DNA of 64,000 bases from Prevotella sp. E9-3. GTDB taxonomy: Bacteria; Bacteroidota; Bacteroidia; Bacteroidales; Bacteroidaceae. The stretch lies in the NCBI RefSeq assembly GCF_022024015.1, contig NZ_CP091786.1, forward strand, positions 1,860,001-1,924,000, in the 5' to 3' direction. How positions within the stretch are numbered: position 1 is the stretch's first letter; the number at the start of each line of letters is the position of its first letter. Below the pieces are notes generated by a model. The model was not told the origin of the DNA. It worked only from the letters and a program-made list of their open reading frames with translations, and did not search any database. A program made the position numbers and the translations under genes. Of this stretch, positions 16,495-25,196 are shown piece by piece.

Positions 16495-17408
16495 CCAATC
16501 TTTGTTATATCGTATGGAGTTTCCTGATATACGTAATAGTTTATCCAATTATTGTAAAACAAATTAGCATGAGCACGCCATGAAACAATCGGCTTATTAT
16601 TTGGGTCGTTATTCAGATAATAATTGCGTGGAATCTCAACATCGTTACGTATATCCTTATCACGTCGATACTCATTATCAAGAGTATTGGGTGAATACTC
16701 CATATGCCCTGTTATATAAAATTCTCTACCGTTACGAGCCATTACAATACAAGCCCCACTTTCATCAGAGTCTGCAATAAGCTGTAGCTCAGGACAAGCA
16801 AAAATATCTTCCTTGTGAATTTCAGTATGACGGCTATGAGGCATCATAAACATATCATCAAATCCACGGAATATTGGCAGATGTTCTACTAATTTGCGCT
16901 GAGAGAAAATGCCAAACATCTTTTTCTGTAAAGGATACTTTGGAACACCGTAATGATAATAAAGACCAGCTTGAGCTGCCCAGCATATATAGAGCGTACT
17001 CGTTACGTGAGTACGTGCCCAGTCAAAGATCGTTGTTATCTCATCCCAATAGAAAACGTCTTCGAAATCCATTGTCTCAACTGGCGCACCCGTGATAATC
17101 ATTCCATCAAACTTCTCATCGCGCATAGCCTCAAAGTCGCGATAAAACATCATCATATGTTCGATTGGAGTATTCTTGGGCGTATGGCTTTTCAATTTCA
17201 TAAAACTGATGTCAAGCTGCAGAGGCGTGTTCGATAATAAGCGTATAAGGTCAGTCTCTGTAGTTATTTTAAGAGGCATCAGGTTCAGAATGACAATCTT
17301 CAATGGGCGTATATCTTGTGAATGCGCCCTTGTATCATCCATCACGAATATATTCTCTTTCTTGAGAATATCAATTGCAGGTAAAAGGTCTGGAAGTCTT
17401 AATGGCAT
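16491..17408 (-). CDS. metA: Homoserine O-acetyltransferase of the MetA family
   Basis: 305 residues, standard MetA length. The catalytic residues are Cys142 (YICWAAQAG), His235 and Glu237 (GHMEYS). Residue 111 is Glu (TGAPVE), the residue known from MetA studies to favour acetyl-CoA, whereas Gly marks succinyl-CoA enzymes such as E. coli MetA. The product is therefore predicted to be O-acetylhomoserine, the activated intermediate of methionine synthesis. It lies 10 nt behind the PP2C phosphatase gene and overlaps the U32 gene by the ATGA motif, so it is embedded in the signalling operon. No SAM riboswitch or own promoter is visible. Confidence 0.93.
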   Translation of the reverse strand: MPLRLPDLLPAIDILKKENIFVMDDTRAHSQDIRPLKIVILNLMPLKITTETDLIRLLSNTPLQLDISFMKLKSHTPKNTPIEHMMMFYRDFEAMRDEKFDGMIITGAPVETMDFEDVFYWDEITTIFDWARTHVTSTLYICWAAQAGLYYHYGVPKYPLQKKMFGIFSQRKLVEHLPIFRGFDDMFMMPHSRHTEIHKEDIFACPELQLIADSDESGACIVMARNGREFYITGHMEYSPNTLDNEYRRDKDIRNDVEIPRNYYLNNDPNNKPIVSWRAHANLFYNNWINYYVYQETPYDITKIG

Positions 17409-17418
17409 GTTAAATGTA

Positions 17419-18174
17419 TCAGTGGATAGAAGTTATGTTAGCCAAAATAACAGAAATATTATCTAGTCCTCCAGCTCGTTCAGCGGCTTCACACAGTTTC
17501 GAAGCAGTAGCACCAGCATTCAACATATTCTCAATATCAGAATCAGACAACATATCAGTCAATCCGTCACTACAAAGCATATAGGTATCACCTTCGGCTA
17601 CATCGGCGGTAAAATCCATAATATCAATGAAACTGGTCTTACAACCACCGCCAATACAATTGGTAATGATATGTGAATGTGCATGCTGACCAAGCATATT
17701 ACTAAGTGAATGATCTACTGTCAGCTGTTTCAGTTCTCCATTACGCAATCTGTAAAGACGACTATCTCCACAGTTCATCCAATAGAACTCATGACAATAA
17801 AAAACAAGTCCAACTAAAGTTGTTCCCATATTCACATACTGTGCATCGCTACGTCCCTTTGACTCAAGGATGTTGTTCATACTTGTCAACCACTCATAGA
17901 TAGACTCATTAAAGTCACCGATGCTGAGACCTAAAGGAAGATCGTTGAAAAAGAACTGCAAATTGTGAAGTGTATCACTACTTGCTACTTCCCCTCGGTT
18001 ATGACCACCCATTCCGTCGGCCAAAGCCAGTAGATAACGATCATCTGAAGAGAAAGAAGCTTTCAATTCTTTTGCATCATCGCGAATAAAATGGTCGCCC
18101 ACAAGCAACATGTCTTCATTATTGTCTCTTACACATCCTACAATACTGGATGCAGAAATATTATACTCAATCAT
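17419..18174 (-). CDS. PP2C-family Ser/Thr protein phosphatase
   Basis: 251 residues, a single soluble catalytic domain. All main PP2C motifs are visible: RDNNED (16-21), LADGMGGHNRGEVAS (about 52-66, metal-binding Asp), GTTLVGLVF, NCGDSRLYRLRNGELKQLT, SDGLTDMLSD and GLDNISVILANI (metal-binding Asp near the C-terminus). It removes phosphate from Ser/Thr in a Mn/Mg-dependent way. It lies 19 nt behind the FHA gene in an operon with a Ser/Thr kinase, so it is the probable eraser for that kinase. It is the standard partner in bacterial threonine-phosphorylation pathways. Confidence 0.92.
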   Translation of the reverse strand: MIEYNISASSIVGCVRDNNEDMLLVGDHFIRDDAKELKASFSSDDRYLLALADGMGGHNRGEVASSDTLHNLQFFFNDLPLGLSIGDFNESIYEWLTSMNNILESKGRSDAQYVNMGTTLVGLVFYCHEFYWMNCGDSRLYRLRNGELKQLTVDHSLSNMLGQHAHSHIITNCIGGGCKTSFIDIMDFTADVAEGDTYMLCSDGLTDMLSDSDIENMLNAGATASKLCEAAERAGGLDNISVILANITSIH

Positions 18175-18193
18175 ATGTTATTTAGTTTTCGTT

Positions 18194-18781
18194 CTATACA
18201 ACTTTCACACTCACCTGCAGATTAACATTTGCAATAGTAAGAACATCGCCATCGCTAAGCGACATTTCAACATCAGGTTGTAGTACGCGTCCGTTCAATC
18301 GGGTACCATTGGAAGAATGCTTGTCTGTTATACTCCAGCCCGACCCAGCATTATATCGGAGCTGAGCGTGAACGCCCGATACATACATATTCCCTTGGAA
18401 ATAGTGTGAATAGGGTCCTTGTTTTCTTCCAATCACTGCACCATTTACACCTTCCATTCGTATATTTAACGAAGTATTGAATAATGAAAGTGACATGATA
18501 GACGAAGATGCGTTTGACATAGGACGCATAGAAACAGACGGACGTGCAGACAAAGACATAGCTGCTTGAGGCCCGACTGAAATGGATGTCGAATAAGACG
18601 TACTTTCCATTCCCTCCTGTTGTAGCTCTTCAACAGTATGCATCAAACCGCCGCAGTTAGTACAACGGCGCCCTAAACCTACACGACCACAACGATTACA
18701 ATATCGCAACGCATGACCACATTGGTCACAATATGGTGATCGATCGTCTATTTCTTCTTTACAATTCGGACAAATTATCAT
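18194..18781 (-). CDS. Zinc-ribbon plus FHA domain protein
   Basis: 195 residues. The first 50 hold a double zinc ribbon with paired CxxC motifs (CPNC, CDQC, CNRC, CTNC). A Ser/Met-rich linker covers about 50-100. The FHA domain spans about 105-190 with the phosphothreonine-binding signature: GRKQG, SGVHAQL and SSNGTRLNG. FHA domains read phosphothreonine, so this should be an adaptor for targets of the operon's kinase. Its ATG overlaps the AAA+ gene stop as ATGA, which points to coupled translation and a fixed stoichiometry. No catalytic residues or membrane segments are seen. Confidence 0.88.
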   Translation of the reverse strand: MIICPNCKEEIDDRSPYCDQCGHALRYCNRCGRVGLGRRCTNCGGLMHTVEELQQEGMESTSYSTSISVGPQAAMSLSARPSVSMRPMSNASSSIMSLSLFNTSLNIRMEGVNGAVIGRKQGPYSHYFQGNMYVSGVHAQLRYNAGSGWSITDKHSSNGTRLNGRVLQPDVEMSLSDGDVLTIANVNLQVSVKVV

Positions 18782-21700
18782 ATGTCTTTAATATCTTCAG
18801 GTTGAATTATTTGGAACGTCTCCTTTGTTACCTGTTCAGGAGGCAGCTGAGAGACTCGCATTGACAACTGCTGGATAGTAGCATCAAGAAGATTACGCAT
18901 CTCACGAGCGTTGCCAAAATTATTATCCTTAGTGATAATCATCTTACTAATCACATCCAAGAGTTTAAACTCAGCTGCAGGTGACAATGTGTATTGTTCC
19001 TTCTGAGCCATACTTTTGAATATTGAAAGGAGTTCATCCTCATTATAATCATCGATGTGGAGTTTATGAGTGAAGCGGCTCGCCAATCCAGGATTCATAT
19101 CAAGAAACTCTTCCATCTTATCCTGATATCCTGCAGCTATGACGACAAACTTTCCTCTATCATCCTCCATACGCTTCATCAATGTTTCAATGGCTTCTTT
19201 GCCGTAAGTGTCATTTTGGTCAGACAAAGTATATGCCTCATCTATGAATAAAACTCCACCCATTGCTTTGTCACACATATTATTGACAATCTTTGGAGTT
19301 TCACCCATATATTTACCTACTAAAGTAGCTCGACTTGCTTCAACGACATTCGAAGTAGAAAGAATTTCCATAGACTGGAGGACTTCACCCATTTTTCTTG
19401 CTATTGAAGTTTTACCAGTTCCAGGATTACCTGTCAGAACAAAATTCATTGCCATCTGTTGAACACTACCGGCCCCCATCGCAGCACGTTGCTTGATAAA
19501 CATACTCTGTACAGCAAGACGACGAATAGCATTCTTAACTGAACGCATTCCTATGAATTCATCGAGTTCGTTTAGTACATCATCAAGTGGACGAGCCGCA
19601 CGACTCTGGGTAATTGGAAGATCTTCTGCTGTAATACGGAACATATCCTCCTCTTTAAAGTCAGGATTGTTCATCAGAGTAATCAGTCGCTGGCTCTGTT
19701 TCTCAATGGCCTCATCAAAAATTCTGCGAGCTTCACGAGCATTACCAAAGTTTTTATCCCTACGCAAATAAAGCTGTTCAAACTGCCTATGAATAGCCTG
19801 TTCTGTAGAAGCATCTACAGTAAACTGCTTGGCAGAAGCCATATTCATGAAAATCTGTGTGAGCTCATCTGGTGTATAATCATCGAAGTGAATAGTCTGC
19901 GTGAAGCGGCTCTTCAATCCTGGATTAGTATCGATAAAGTCATGCATTTGGTCAGTATAACCTGCCACAATACATACGAACTTACCACGATCGTCCTCCA
20001 AACGCTTCAAAAGCGTGTCAATTGCTTCTGCACCAAAACTATCACCATCATTTGATTTTAAAGTATATGCTTCGTCTATAAACAGTACGCCACCCAACGC
20101 CGTATCAATCAACTGATTTGTCTTAATAGCTGTCTGTCCCGAATAGCCTGCAACCAACTTAGAACGATCTGCTTCTACAAGTTGACCACGGGAAACGATG
20201 CCCAGCGTTTTGAATACATTGGCCATAATACGAGCAACAGTTGTCTTACCGGTACCAGGATTGCCTGTAAACACATAATGCTTTCCTTGGAAGGTATTTG
20301 TCTCGCCACGTTTCACCTGAAGTGTGAGGAAAGAAGCAAGGTTAGAAATTTCCTGCTTCACTCCACTCAGTCCAACGAGACCGTCAAGTTGTTTCAAGCA
20401 ATCATCCAAATTCACATCTTTCGGAGCCTCGTATGGAATGTCACTTTCGACAAATGTCATGAGTTCTTCATTACTCATTTGTGAAAGGTCGTTCTGTTGT
20501 AAACGCTGTGCTTGCTTCTTACACATCTGATCAAACAGCGAACGCATTGTACGACCGTTAGCGAAGTCTTTACCACGCGACTCATACATTTCAGTAATTA
20601 ACTTACGAGTTAACGCTTCAGCTTCAGGGGTAAAGATATACTTTTTCTCCTTTGCAAAGACTGTCATAATCTGATACAGCTCATCAGGAGTGTAATCGTC
20701 TATGTTGAGGAAATAGTTAAATCGGCTATGCATTCCAGGATTTACACGGAACAAATTCTCCATCTCTGTCCGATAACCTGCTGCAATGACCACGAACTTA
20801 TCGCGATCATCTTCCATGCGCTTCATCAGTGTTTCAAGTGCCTGTGCACCCTGAGCGTCACGGTCGCCAGTTTGGCTAACAGGTGCCAGTGTATATGCTT
20901 CATCGACAAACAGAATGCCACCCATTGCTTTATCGCACAAGCGATTGACAACCTTCGGCGTTTCACCTTGATACTGACTAACCATTTGAGAGCGGTCAAC
21001 TTCGACAACGTGCCCTGAATCGAGATAGCCTATTGCTGAGAGAATTTCACCAAGCTTACGAGCAATAGTTGTCTTACCAGTACCTGGATTACCCGTAAGA
21101 ACGATGTGCATTCCCATCTTCTCTTGTTCGCCCAAGCCACGTTCCGCACGCTGAATACTATTTTGTACAGTATAGGCAATTTCCCTTACAGCCTGCTTCA
21201 CCTCGTTCATACCAATGTAATTATTGAGGTCGGCCAGAATTTCGTCAAGTGAGCGTTCCTTTGGAACATAACCCTTGATATCGTCTATCTCTACCTGTTC
21301 GGCATTGCTACCACGACTGATGAAAGAAGTGAAGATATCTTCTGCAGTCTTCATTGCCAAATGAGCATTTCCGAATGTATCGTCCTTTATTTTTATCTGA
21401 TACTTAAAATAGCGTTCCAACTGTTTATCAGCTTCAGCCGAGAAGTTCAGGATGCCATACTTCATCCGTAACTCCATCTTGGCTATATCTGTCAATTCAT
21501 GATAGTTGGGCGTCGGTAGTCTGAAAGTGTATTTGAAACGATTGGTTACTGCCGGATTGCTTTCAAGGAAATCGTCAAGTCCCTTTGGCAGTCCTGCCAT
21601 CACAACGATAGGATTGTCATTCCATTTATCCATCTCGACAAAAAGTTTGTCAAGAGGATTTACCTGATTAGAATATTTATCTGGCAGAAGTTTCTGAACA

Positions 21701-22092
21701 TTGTCAAAGAAAAGAATTCCATCGCTGGCGTTCTTAATATTCTCGTCCCAATTATCAACGAAACGATTATAATCAACAGCATCGACAATAGTAAGTTTTG
21801 ACTTGGAAATAATCTTATGCTGATAGAAATACTCTTTCAGTATTTCCGCCAATGCTGTTTTACCGGTACCTGTTTCACCAATAATTATTGCATTCACAGA
21901 GAGTCGTACAGTAGCAACATCCTTTCGCGAACGAAGGAATGTGTAGGTGTCAACGATTGTTTTAAGTTGATTCTTTAAATCGTCGAGTCCTACAAGCTTG
22001 TCAAGCACATTCTGTGAAACGAGAGGAGTTCCACACCAACGGCAGAATTTTGCAATATTTCTATTTTCCTTATGACAATTCTCACAAATCAT
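18778..22092 (-). CDS. Four-module CbxX/SpoVK-type AAA+ ATPase with N-terminal zinc ribbon
   Basis: 1104 residues. A zinc ribbon (CENC..CRWCG, 3-21) is followed by four AAA+ modules. Walker A sites are at 72-79, 334-341, 610-617 and 888-895. Walker B DE pairs are at 397-398, 673-674 and 951-952. In module 1 the pair is Asp130-Asn131, so it probably binds but does not hydrolyse ATP. Modules 2-4 are CbxX/CfqX-like (GNPGTGKT, DEAYTL), the family of Rubisco activase CbbX, SpoVK and the EccA ATPase of type VII secretion. A remodelling or assembly role is inferred. Both ends overlap neighbours by ATGA, kinase upstream and FHA gene downstream. Substrate unknown. Confidence 0.9.
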   Translation of the reverse strand: MICENCHKENRNIAKFCRWCGTPLVSQNVLDKLVGLDDLKNQLKTIVDTYTFLRSRKDVATVRLSVNAIIIGETGTGKTALAEILKEYFYQHKIISKSKLTIVDAVDYNRFVDNWDENIKNASDGILFFDNVQKLLPDKYSNQVNPLDKLFVEMDKWNDNPIVVMAGLPKGLDDFLESNPAVTNRFKYTFRLPTPNYHELTDIAKMELRMKYGILNFSAEADKQLERYFKYQIKIKDDTFGNAHLAMKTAEDIFTSFISRGSNAEQVEIDDIKGYVPKERSLDEILADLNNYIGMNEVKQAVREIAYTVQNSIQRAERGLGEQEKMGMHIVLTGNPGTGKTTIARKLGEILSAIGYLDSGHVVEVDRSQMVSQYQGETPKVVNRLCDKAMGGILFVDEAYTLAPVSQTGDRDAQGAQALETLMKRMEDDRDKFVVIAAGYRTEMENLFRVNPGMHSRFNYFLNIDDYTPDELYQIMTVFAKEKKYIFTPEAEALTRKLITEMYESRGKDFANGRTMRSLFDQMCKKQAQRLQQNDLSQMSNEELMTFVESDIPYEAPKDVNLDDCLKQLDGLVGLSGVKQEISNLASFLTLQVKRGETNTFQGKHYVFTGNPGTGKTTVARIMANVFKTLGIVSRGQLVEADRSKLVAGYSGQTAIKTNQLIDTALGGVLFIDEAYTLKSNDGDSFGAEAIDTLLKRLEDDRGKFVCIVAGYTDQMHDFIDTNPGLKSRFTQTIHFDDYTPDELTQIFMNMASAKQFTVDASTEQAIHRQFEQLYLRRDKNFGNAREARRIFDEAIEKQSQRLITLMNNPDFKEEDMFRITAEDLPITQSRAARPLDDVLNELDEFIGMRSVKNAIRRLAVQSMFIKQRAAMGAGSVQQMAMNFVLTGNPGTGKTSIARKMGEVLQSMEILSTSNVVEASRATLVGKYMGETPKIVNNMCDKAMGGVLFIDEAYTLSDQNDTYGKEAIETLMKRMEDDRGKFVVIAAGYQDKMEEFLDMNPGLASRFTHKLHIDDYNEDELLSIFKSMAQKEQYTLSPAAEFKLLDVISKMIITKDNNFGNAREMRNLLDATIQQLSMRVSQLPPEQVTKETFQIIQPEDIKDI

Positions 22093-25000
22093 TGTGTAAT
22101 TTCTTCTTGAACATTTTCAATAACGGTTTTTACTGCCTCGCCCTTACCCTTAAATGGATTATTCATATTTAATAAGTGTGGGCTAAATAGGCAGAACTCA
22201 CCTATCAGTACGATGAACATAATACTCCACATTACGAAATGGAGAACAGATTCACCCGAAATACTTCTTATCTGGTTGGATATATCATCTAATAATCCGA
22301 ATTTTGTACTCTTATAACGGAAAGATTTTGTCTTGAATGTGTAATAAAGAGGTTCAAGCAGAGACGTATTGATATCTTCTGAATTCAAAATCTCACGAAT
22401 AGCCTTAGCACTGGTTTTATCATCATAGCTAAAATCTGTCTTATAGCATACAAATACATAGACTAGTGAAACTAAGATGAAAGTCGCTACAAAAAGTGAT
22501 GGATAATGAGCATCAACATATTTGAATAAATAAATAGGTATCATCGTGGTTGCGCCACCAATTAATCCAAATAATGTTGATAAGAACGTACCATAGCCAT
22601 TAAGAAATGATCGTACGCCTACAATTGCTGTTATACAACCGCCAACAGGTAATAGCATTGTCCAATATGGATGCTCAAGAAGGGTACTAGTATTGTCAAT
22701 TCCAAATATGAGCAACAATCCTATCCATATAGCTACTAATGTATAGAAGAAAAATTGTGCAGACAATTCTCTGCCGTGAGCCATTCTCCAGTCACGACGA
22801 ACATCCTCAATGCGTTCCTCCGTATCTTTTTGAGCTTTAACAAAACGCTTGTAGAACATCTGCTGTGCATCTAACGATCCCAATTTCAAGACCCATTCTT
22901 TCAATGTATTTTCATAACTATATTCATCTGAAAAGTCCTGATGTGGATTTTCATGATAAAATGTAGACAACCATTGTGATAGTGAACCTGTACGCAGCTC
23001 GTTACGAATGCTATTAGCTAAACTTTTGTCGTCTAAGTCTTCAACTTTTGAAAGAACCTTTCCGTTAGGGAGTTTATACTTTGGAGTTGCACCAAGAATA
23101 GCACAATAGCGATATAATGCCGTATGAAGATCGTAGGCACTAAGACGTTCACGGTTCTCTTCGGATGTCAAATCAAAGCATGAATTAGCATCTGCTGTTT
23201 CCTGATACCATCCATGTAACTGAGCGAAATAGTAGAAGCGGCCTTGTGGATTGATAAAATCATCCATCTCATTCTTCAAATCATCAATGTTCATATGCTG
23301 AACCTTCTGCAGATGAGCTGAAAGTATCTCTCCAACAGCTTGAGGAGTATTAGCTTCCTTAAGGTCGTATGCCGCATCACGGTCCATATTATATAATACC
23401 TTATAGGCAAGCGCCATAGAGAATGGCTGATTCTGAGTCAGAATCCTAAGTGACTCACAGGCCATTACGTCCTCATGACAATACATCCATGAAAGCAGAC
23501 GACCGTCAATAAGTGAGTGCCAATCATCATCCTGAGGTTCTGATACACCAAAGGAATGAACGATTTCCTGCATATTTGCAGAAGGTTGATTTGATAAGAA
23601 TGGTACGTCTGGATCAATTTCATATACCAAGCGCATTACTGCCACATGAGGCAGAGCATCAGGAGTGAAATAGGAACGAAGTCTATCAACATCTGCTTTC
23701 GTTCTTGATTCCAACCATAAGAATAGATGATTGTTTGGATTCTGAAGCTCCATTGCATATCTTTCCTTATGGCTAAGCAACGAAATTGCAATGCTATGTA
23801 CATCATCACAGGCCTCATTATTAACATCGTAATATGGATATTCCAAATCCATGGCATAGATAGAAGCCATGAGACCTGCCTCTTGATCAACAGGGAAGCG
23901 ATTGGTAATAATATCCTTTACAAGTGCCGAAAGTTTCAGGTTGCCACAGGTTTCGAGCCATGCTGTAATACGTCCATTGTAAAGGTAATTAATAGCAAGC
24001 TTCTTATTTTCAAGCAGCATTGGAATAAGCTCGCGAAGGTTATCGGCAACAAGATTTCGGTCAGGGTCAACAATAAAACTCTTGTAACGCAAGAAAGGCG
24101 ATGACATGTCAATGGGCACATCTTCACCAAGAAACCAACGTTCAACCTCTTCATATTTCCATCGACTCTGTGGATTCACACAAGTAAGGCCTTGAACAAG
24201 GCGCTTTACTCTGGGGGGAAGTTCGTTGAGCCTAGGCAGACGACCTTCACTTTTTTGGCGCATCATCACTCGTTCATTCGAACTCATTGGATTTTCGCCC
24301 AGCCACAAAGCAAAAAGAGTCATACCAAGTGAATAAAAATCAGCAGCAGGAGTAATCTCAACCTCGCCGTCTATTACATCGGTATACATTTCAGGAGCAG
24401 CGTATATTGGGGTACGAGCCTGGGTAGTACGGAATACTTTTCCATCGTTCTCCAACATTGCAGAAATGCCAAAGTCTCCCAATACCAACTGAGTATGATT
24501 TTCATCACGGAAGAAGAAGTTTGAAGGCTTTACGTCTTTATGAAGAATATTGTTCTGATGGCAATAGGCAAGAGATGCTGCAGCCTGAAGAGCTATGCGA
24601 CGAAACTTGTCTATATCCCCCTGAAGAGCAAACTCCTGAAATGTCCCACCCTTCAAGTATTCCATCAGTTCATAATAACGATGTTTACCATCCACATATG
24701 TCTTTCCAAAATCATACAGTCGTACAATCATTTCAAACTGGAAATTGTGAATGGTCTGCATCAACTTTCTATTGATGTTATAATTGGGATAATAGACCTT
24801 TAAAACCAGCTCTTCATCACGGCCTTTCACAAGGAAAATTTGAGCTTCTCCAGATGTTTCGCTCAATGAACGGACTAAAGGGTAAAAGGTTCCTTTAATC
24901 ATGAATCCTTCTTGTGCCCCGTCATTCATAACAAACGGTTCATCGTCTGGAAGTAAATCAGGTTGATGAGTAATAGCAGCATCAGCCGTTCCTCCTGTTA

Positions 25001-25187
25001 TCTCAGCCGGATTATCTATAACAACAGTGCGCTCAGCAACAAGGGTACGGTCAGCGACAACTGTACGATCGGATAAAAGAGTTCGGTCAGCTACAATAGT
25101 ACGATCCCCTGCATCAATATCGTTATTGCTAGTTGAACTATTCCCAAGAACTGTTCTGTCATTCATATCGTCTATAAAATCACTCAT
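22089..25187 (-). CDS. Membrane-anchored Ser/Thr protein kinase with N-terminal DRT hexapeptide repeats
   Basis: 1032 residues. Residues 28-57 are five tandem hexapeptides of form [DE]-R-T-x-x-x, with one more DRT at 10-12. The Hanks-type kinase domain spans about 99-345: ATP-binding Lys130 (VLKVYY), catalytic loop HKDVKPSN (216-223), DFG (238-240) and an APEMY loop. A long helical middle region (about 370-790) of unknown fold follows, then about five membrane segments (roughly 810-1010). The kinase is thus cytoplasmic and tethered to the inner membrane from the C-terminal side. The Thr-rich repeat could be an autophosphorylation site or docking site for the FHA protein (inference). It starts 9 nt after the zinc-ribbon gene and overlaps the AAA+ gene by ATGA. 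Confidence 0.9.
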   Translation of the reverse strand: MSDFIDDMNDRTVLGNSSTSNNDIDAGDRTIVADRTLLSDRTVVADRTLVAERTVVIDNPAEITGGTADAAITHQPDLLPDDEPFVMNDGAQEGFMIKGTFYPLVRSLSETSGEAQIFLVKGRDEELVLKVYYPNYNINRKLMQTIHNFQFEMIVRLYDFGKTYVDGKHRYYELMEYLKGGTFQEFALQGDIDKFRRIALQAAASLAYCHQNNILHKDVKPSNFFFRDENHTQLVLGDFGISAMLENDGKVFRTTQARTPIYAAPEMYTDVIDGEVEITPAADFYSLGMTLFALWLGENPMSSNERVMMRQKSEGRLPRLNELPPRVKRLVQGLTCVNPQSRWKYEEVERWFLGEDVPIDMSSPFLRYKSFIVDPDRNLVADNLRELIPMLLENKKLAINYLYNGRITAWLETCGNLKLSALVKDIITNRFPVDQEAGLMASIYAMDLEYPYYDVNNEACDDVHSIAISLLSHKERYAMELQNPNNHLFLWLESRTKADVDRLRSYFTPDALPHVAVMRLVYEIDPDVPFLSNQPSANMQEIVHSFGVSEPQDDDWHSLIDGRLLSWMYCHEDVMACESLRILTQNQPFSMALAYKVLYNMDRDAAYDLKEANTPQAVGEILSAHLQKVQHMNIDDLKNEMDDFINPQGRFYYFAQLHGWYQETADANSCFDLTSEENRERLSAYDLHTALYRYCAILGATPKYKLPNGKVLSKVEDLDDKSLANSIRNELRTGSLSQWLSTFYHENPHQDFSDEYSYENTLKEWVLKLGSLDAQQMFYKRFVKAQKDTEERIEDVRRDWRMAHGRELSAQFFFYTLVAIWIGLLLIFGIDNTSTLLEHPYWTMLLPVGGCITAIVGVRSFLNGYGTFLSTLFGLIGGATTMIPIYLFKYVDAHYPSLFVATFILVSLVYVFVCYKTDFSYDDKTSAKAIREILNSEDINTSLLEPLYYTFKTKSFRYKSTKFGLLDDISNQIRSISGESVLHFVMWSIMFIVLIGEFCLFSPHLLNMNNPFKGKGEAVKTVIENVQEEITQ
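25017..25106 (-). repeat. Tandem hexapeptide-coding repeat (5 x 18 bp) in the kinase N-terminus
   Basis: Codes for DRTIVA, DRTLLS, DRTVVA, DRTLVA, ERTVVI. Arg and Thr codons vary between units (CGT, CGA, CGC; ACT, ACA, ACC), so the peptide rather than the DNA is kept uniform. Confidence 0.85.
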
Positions 25188-25196
25188 GACTCAAGT

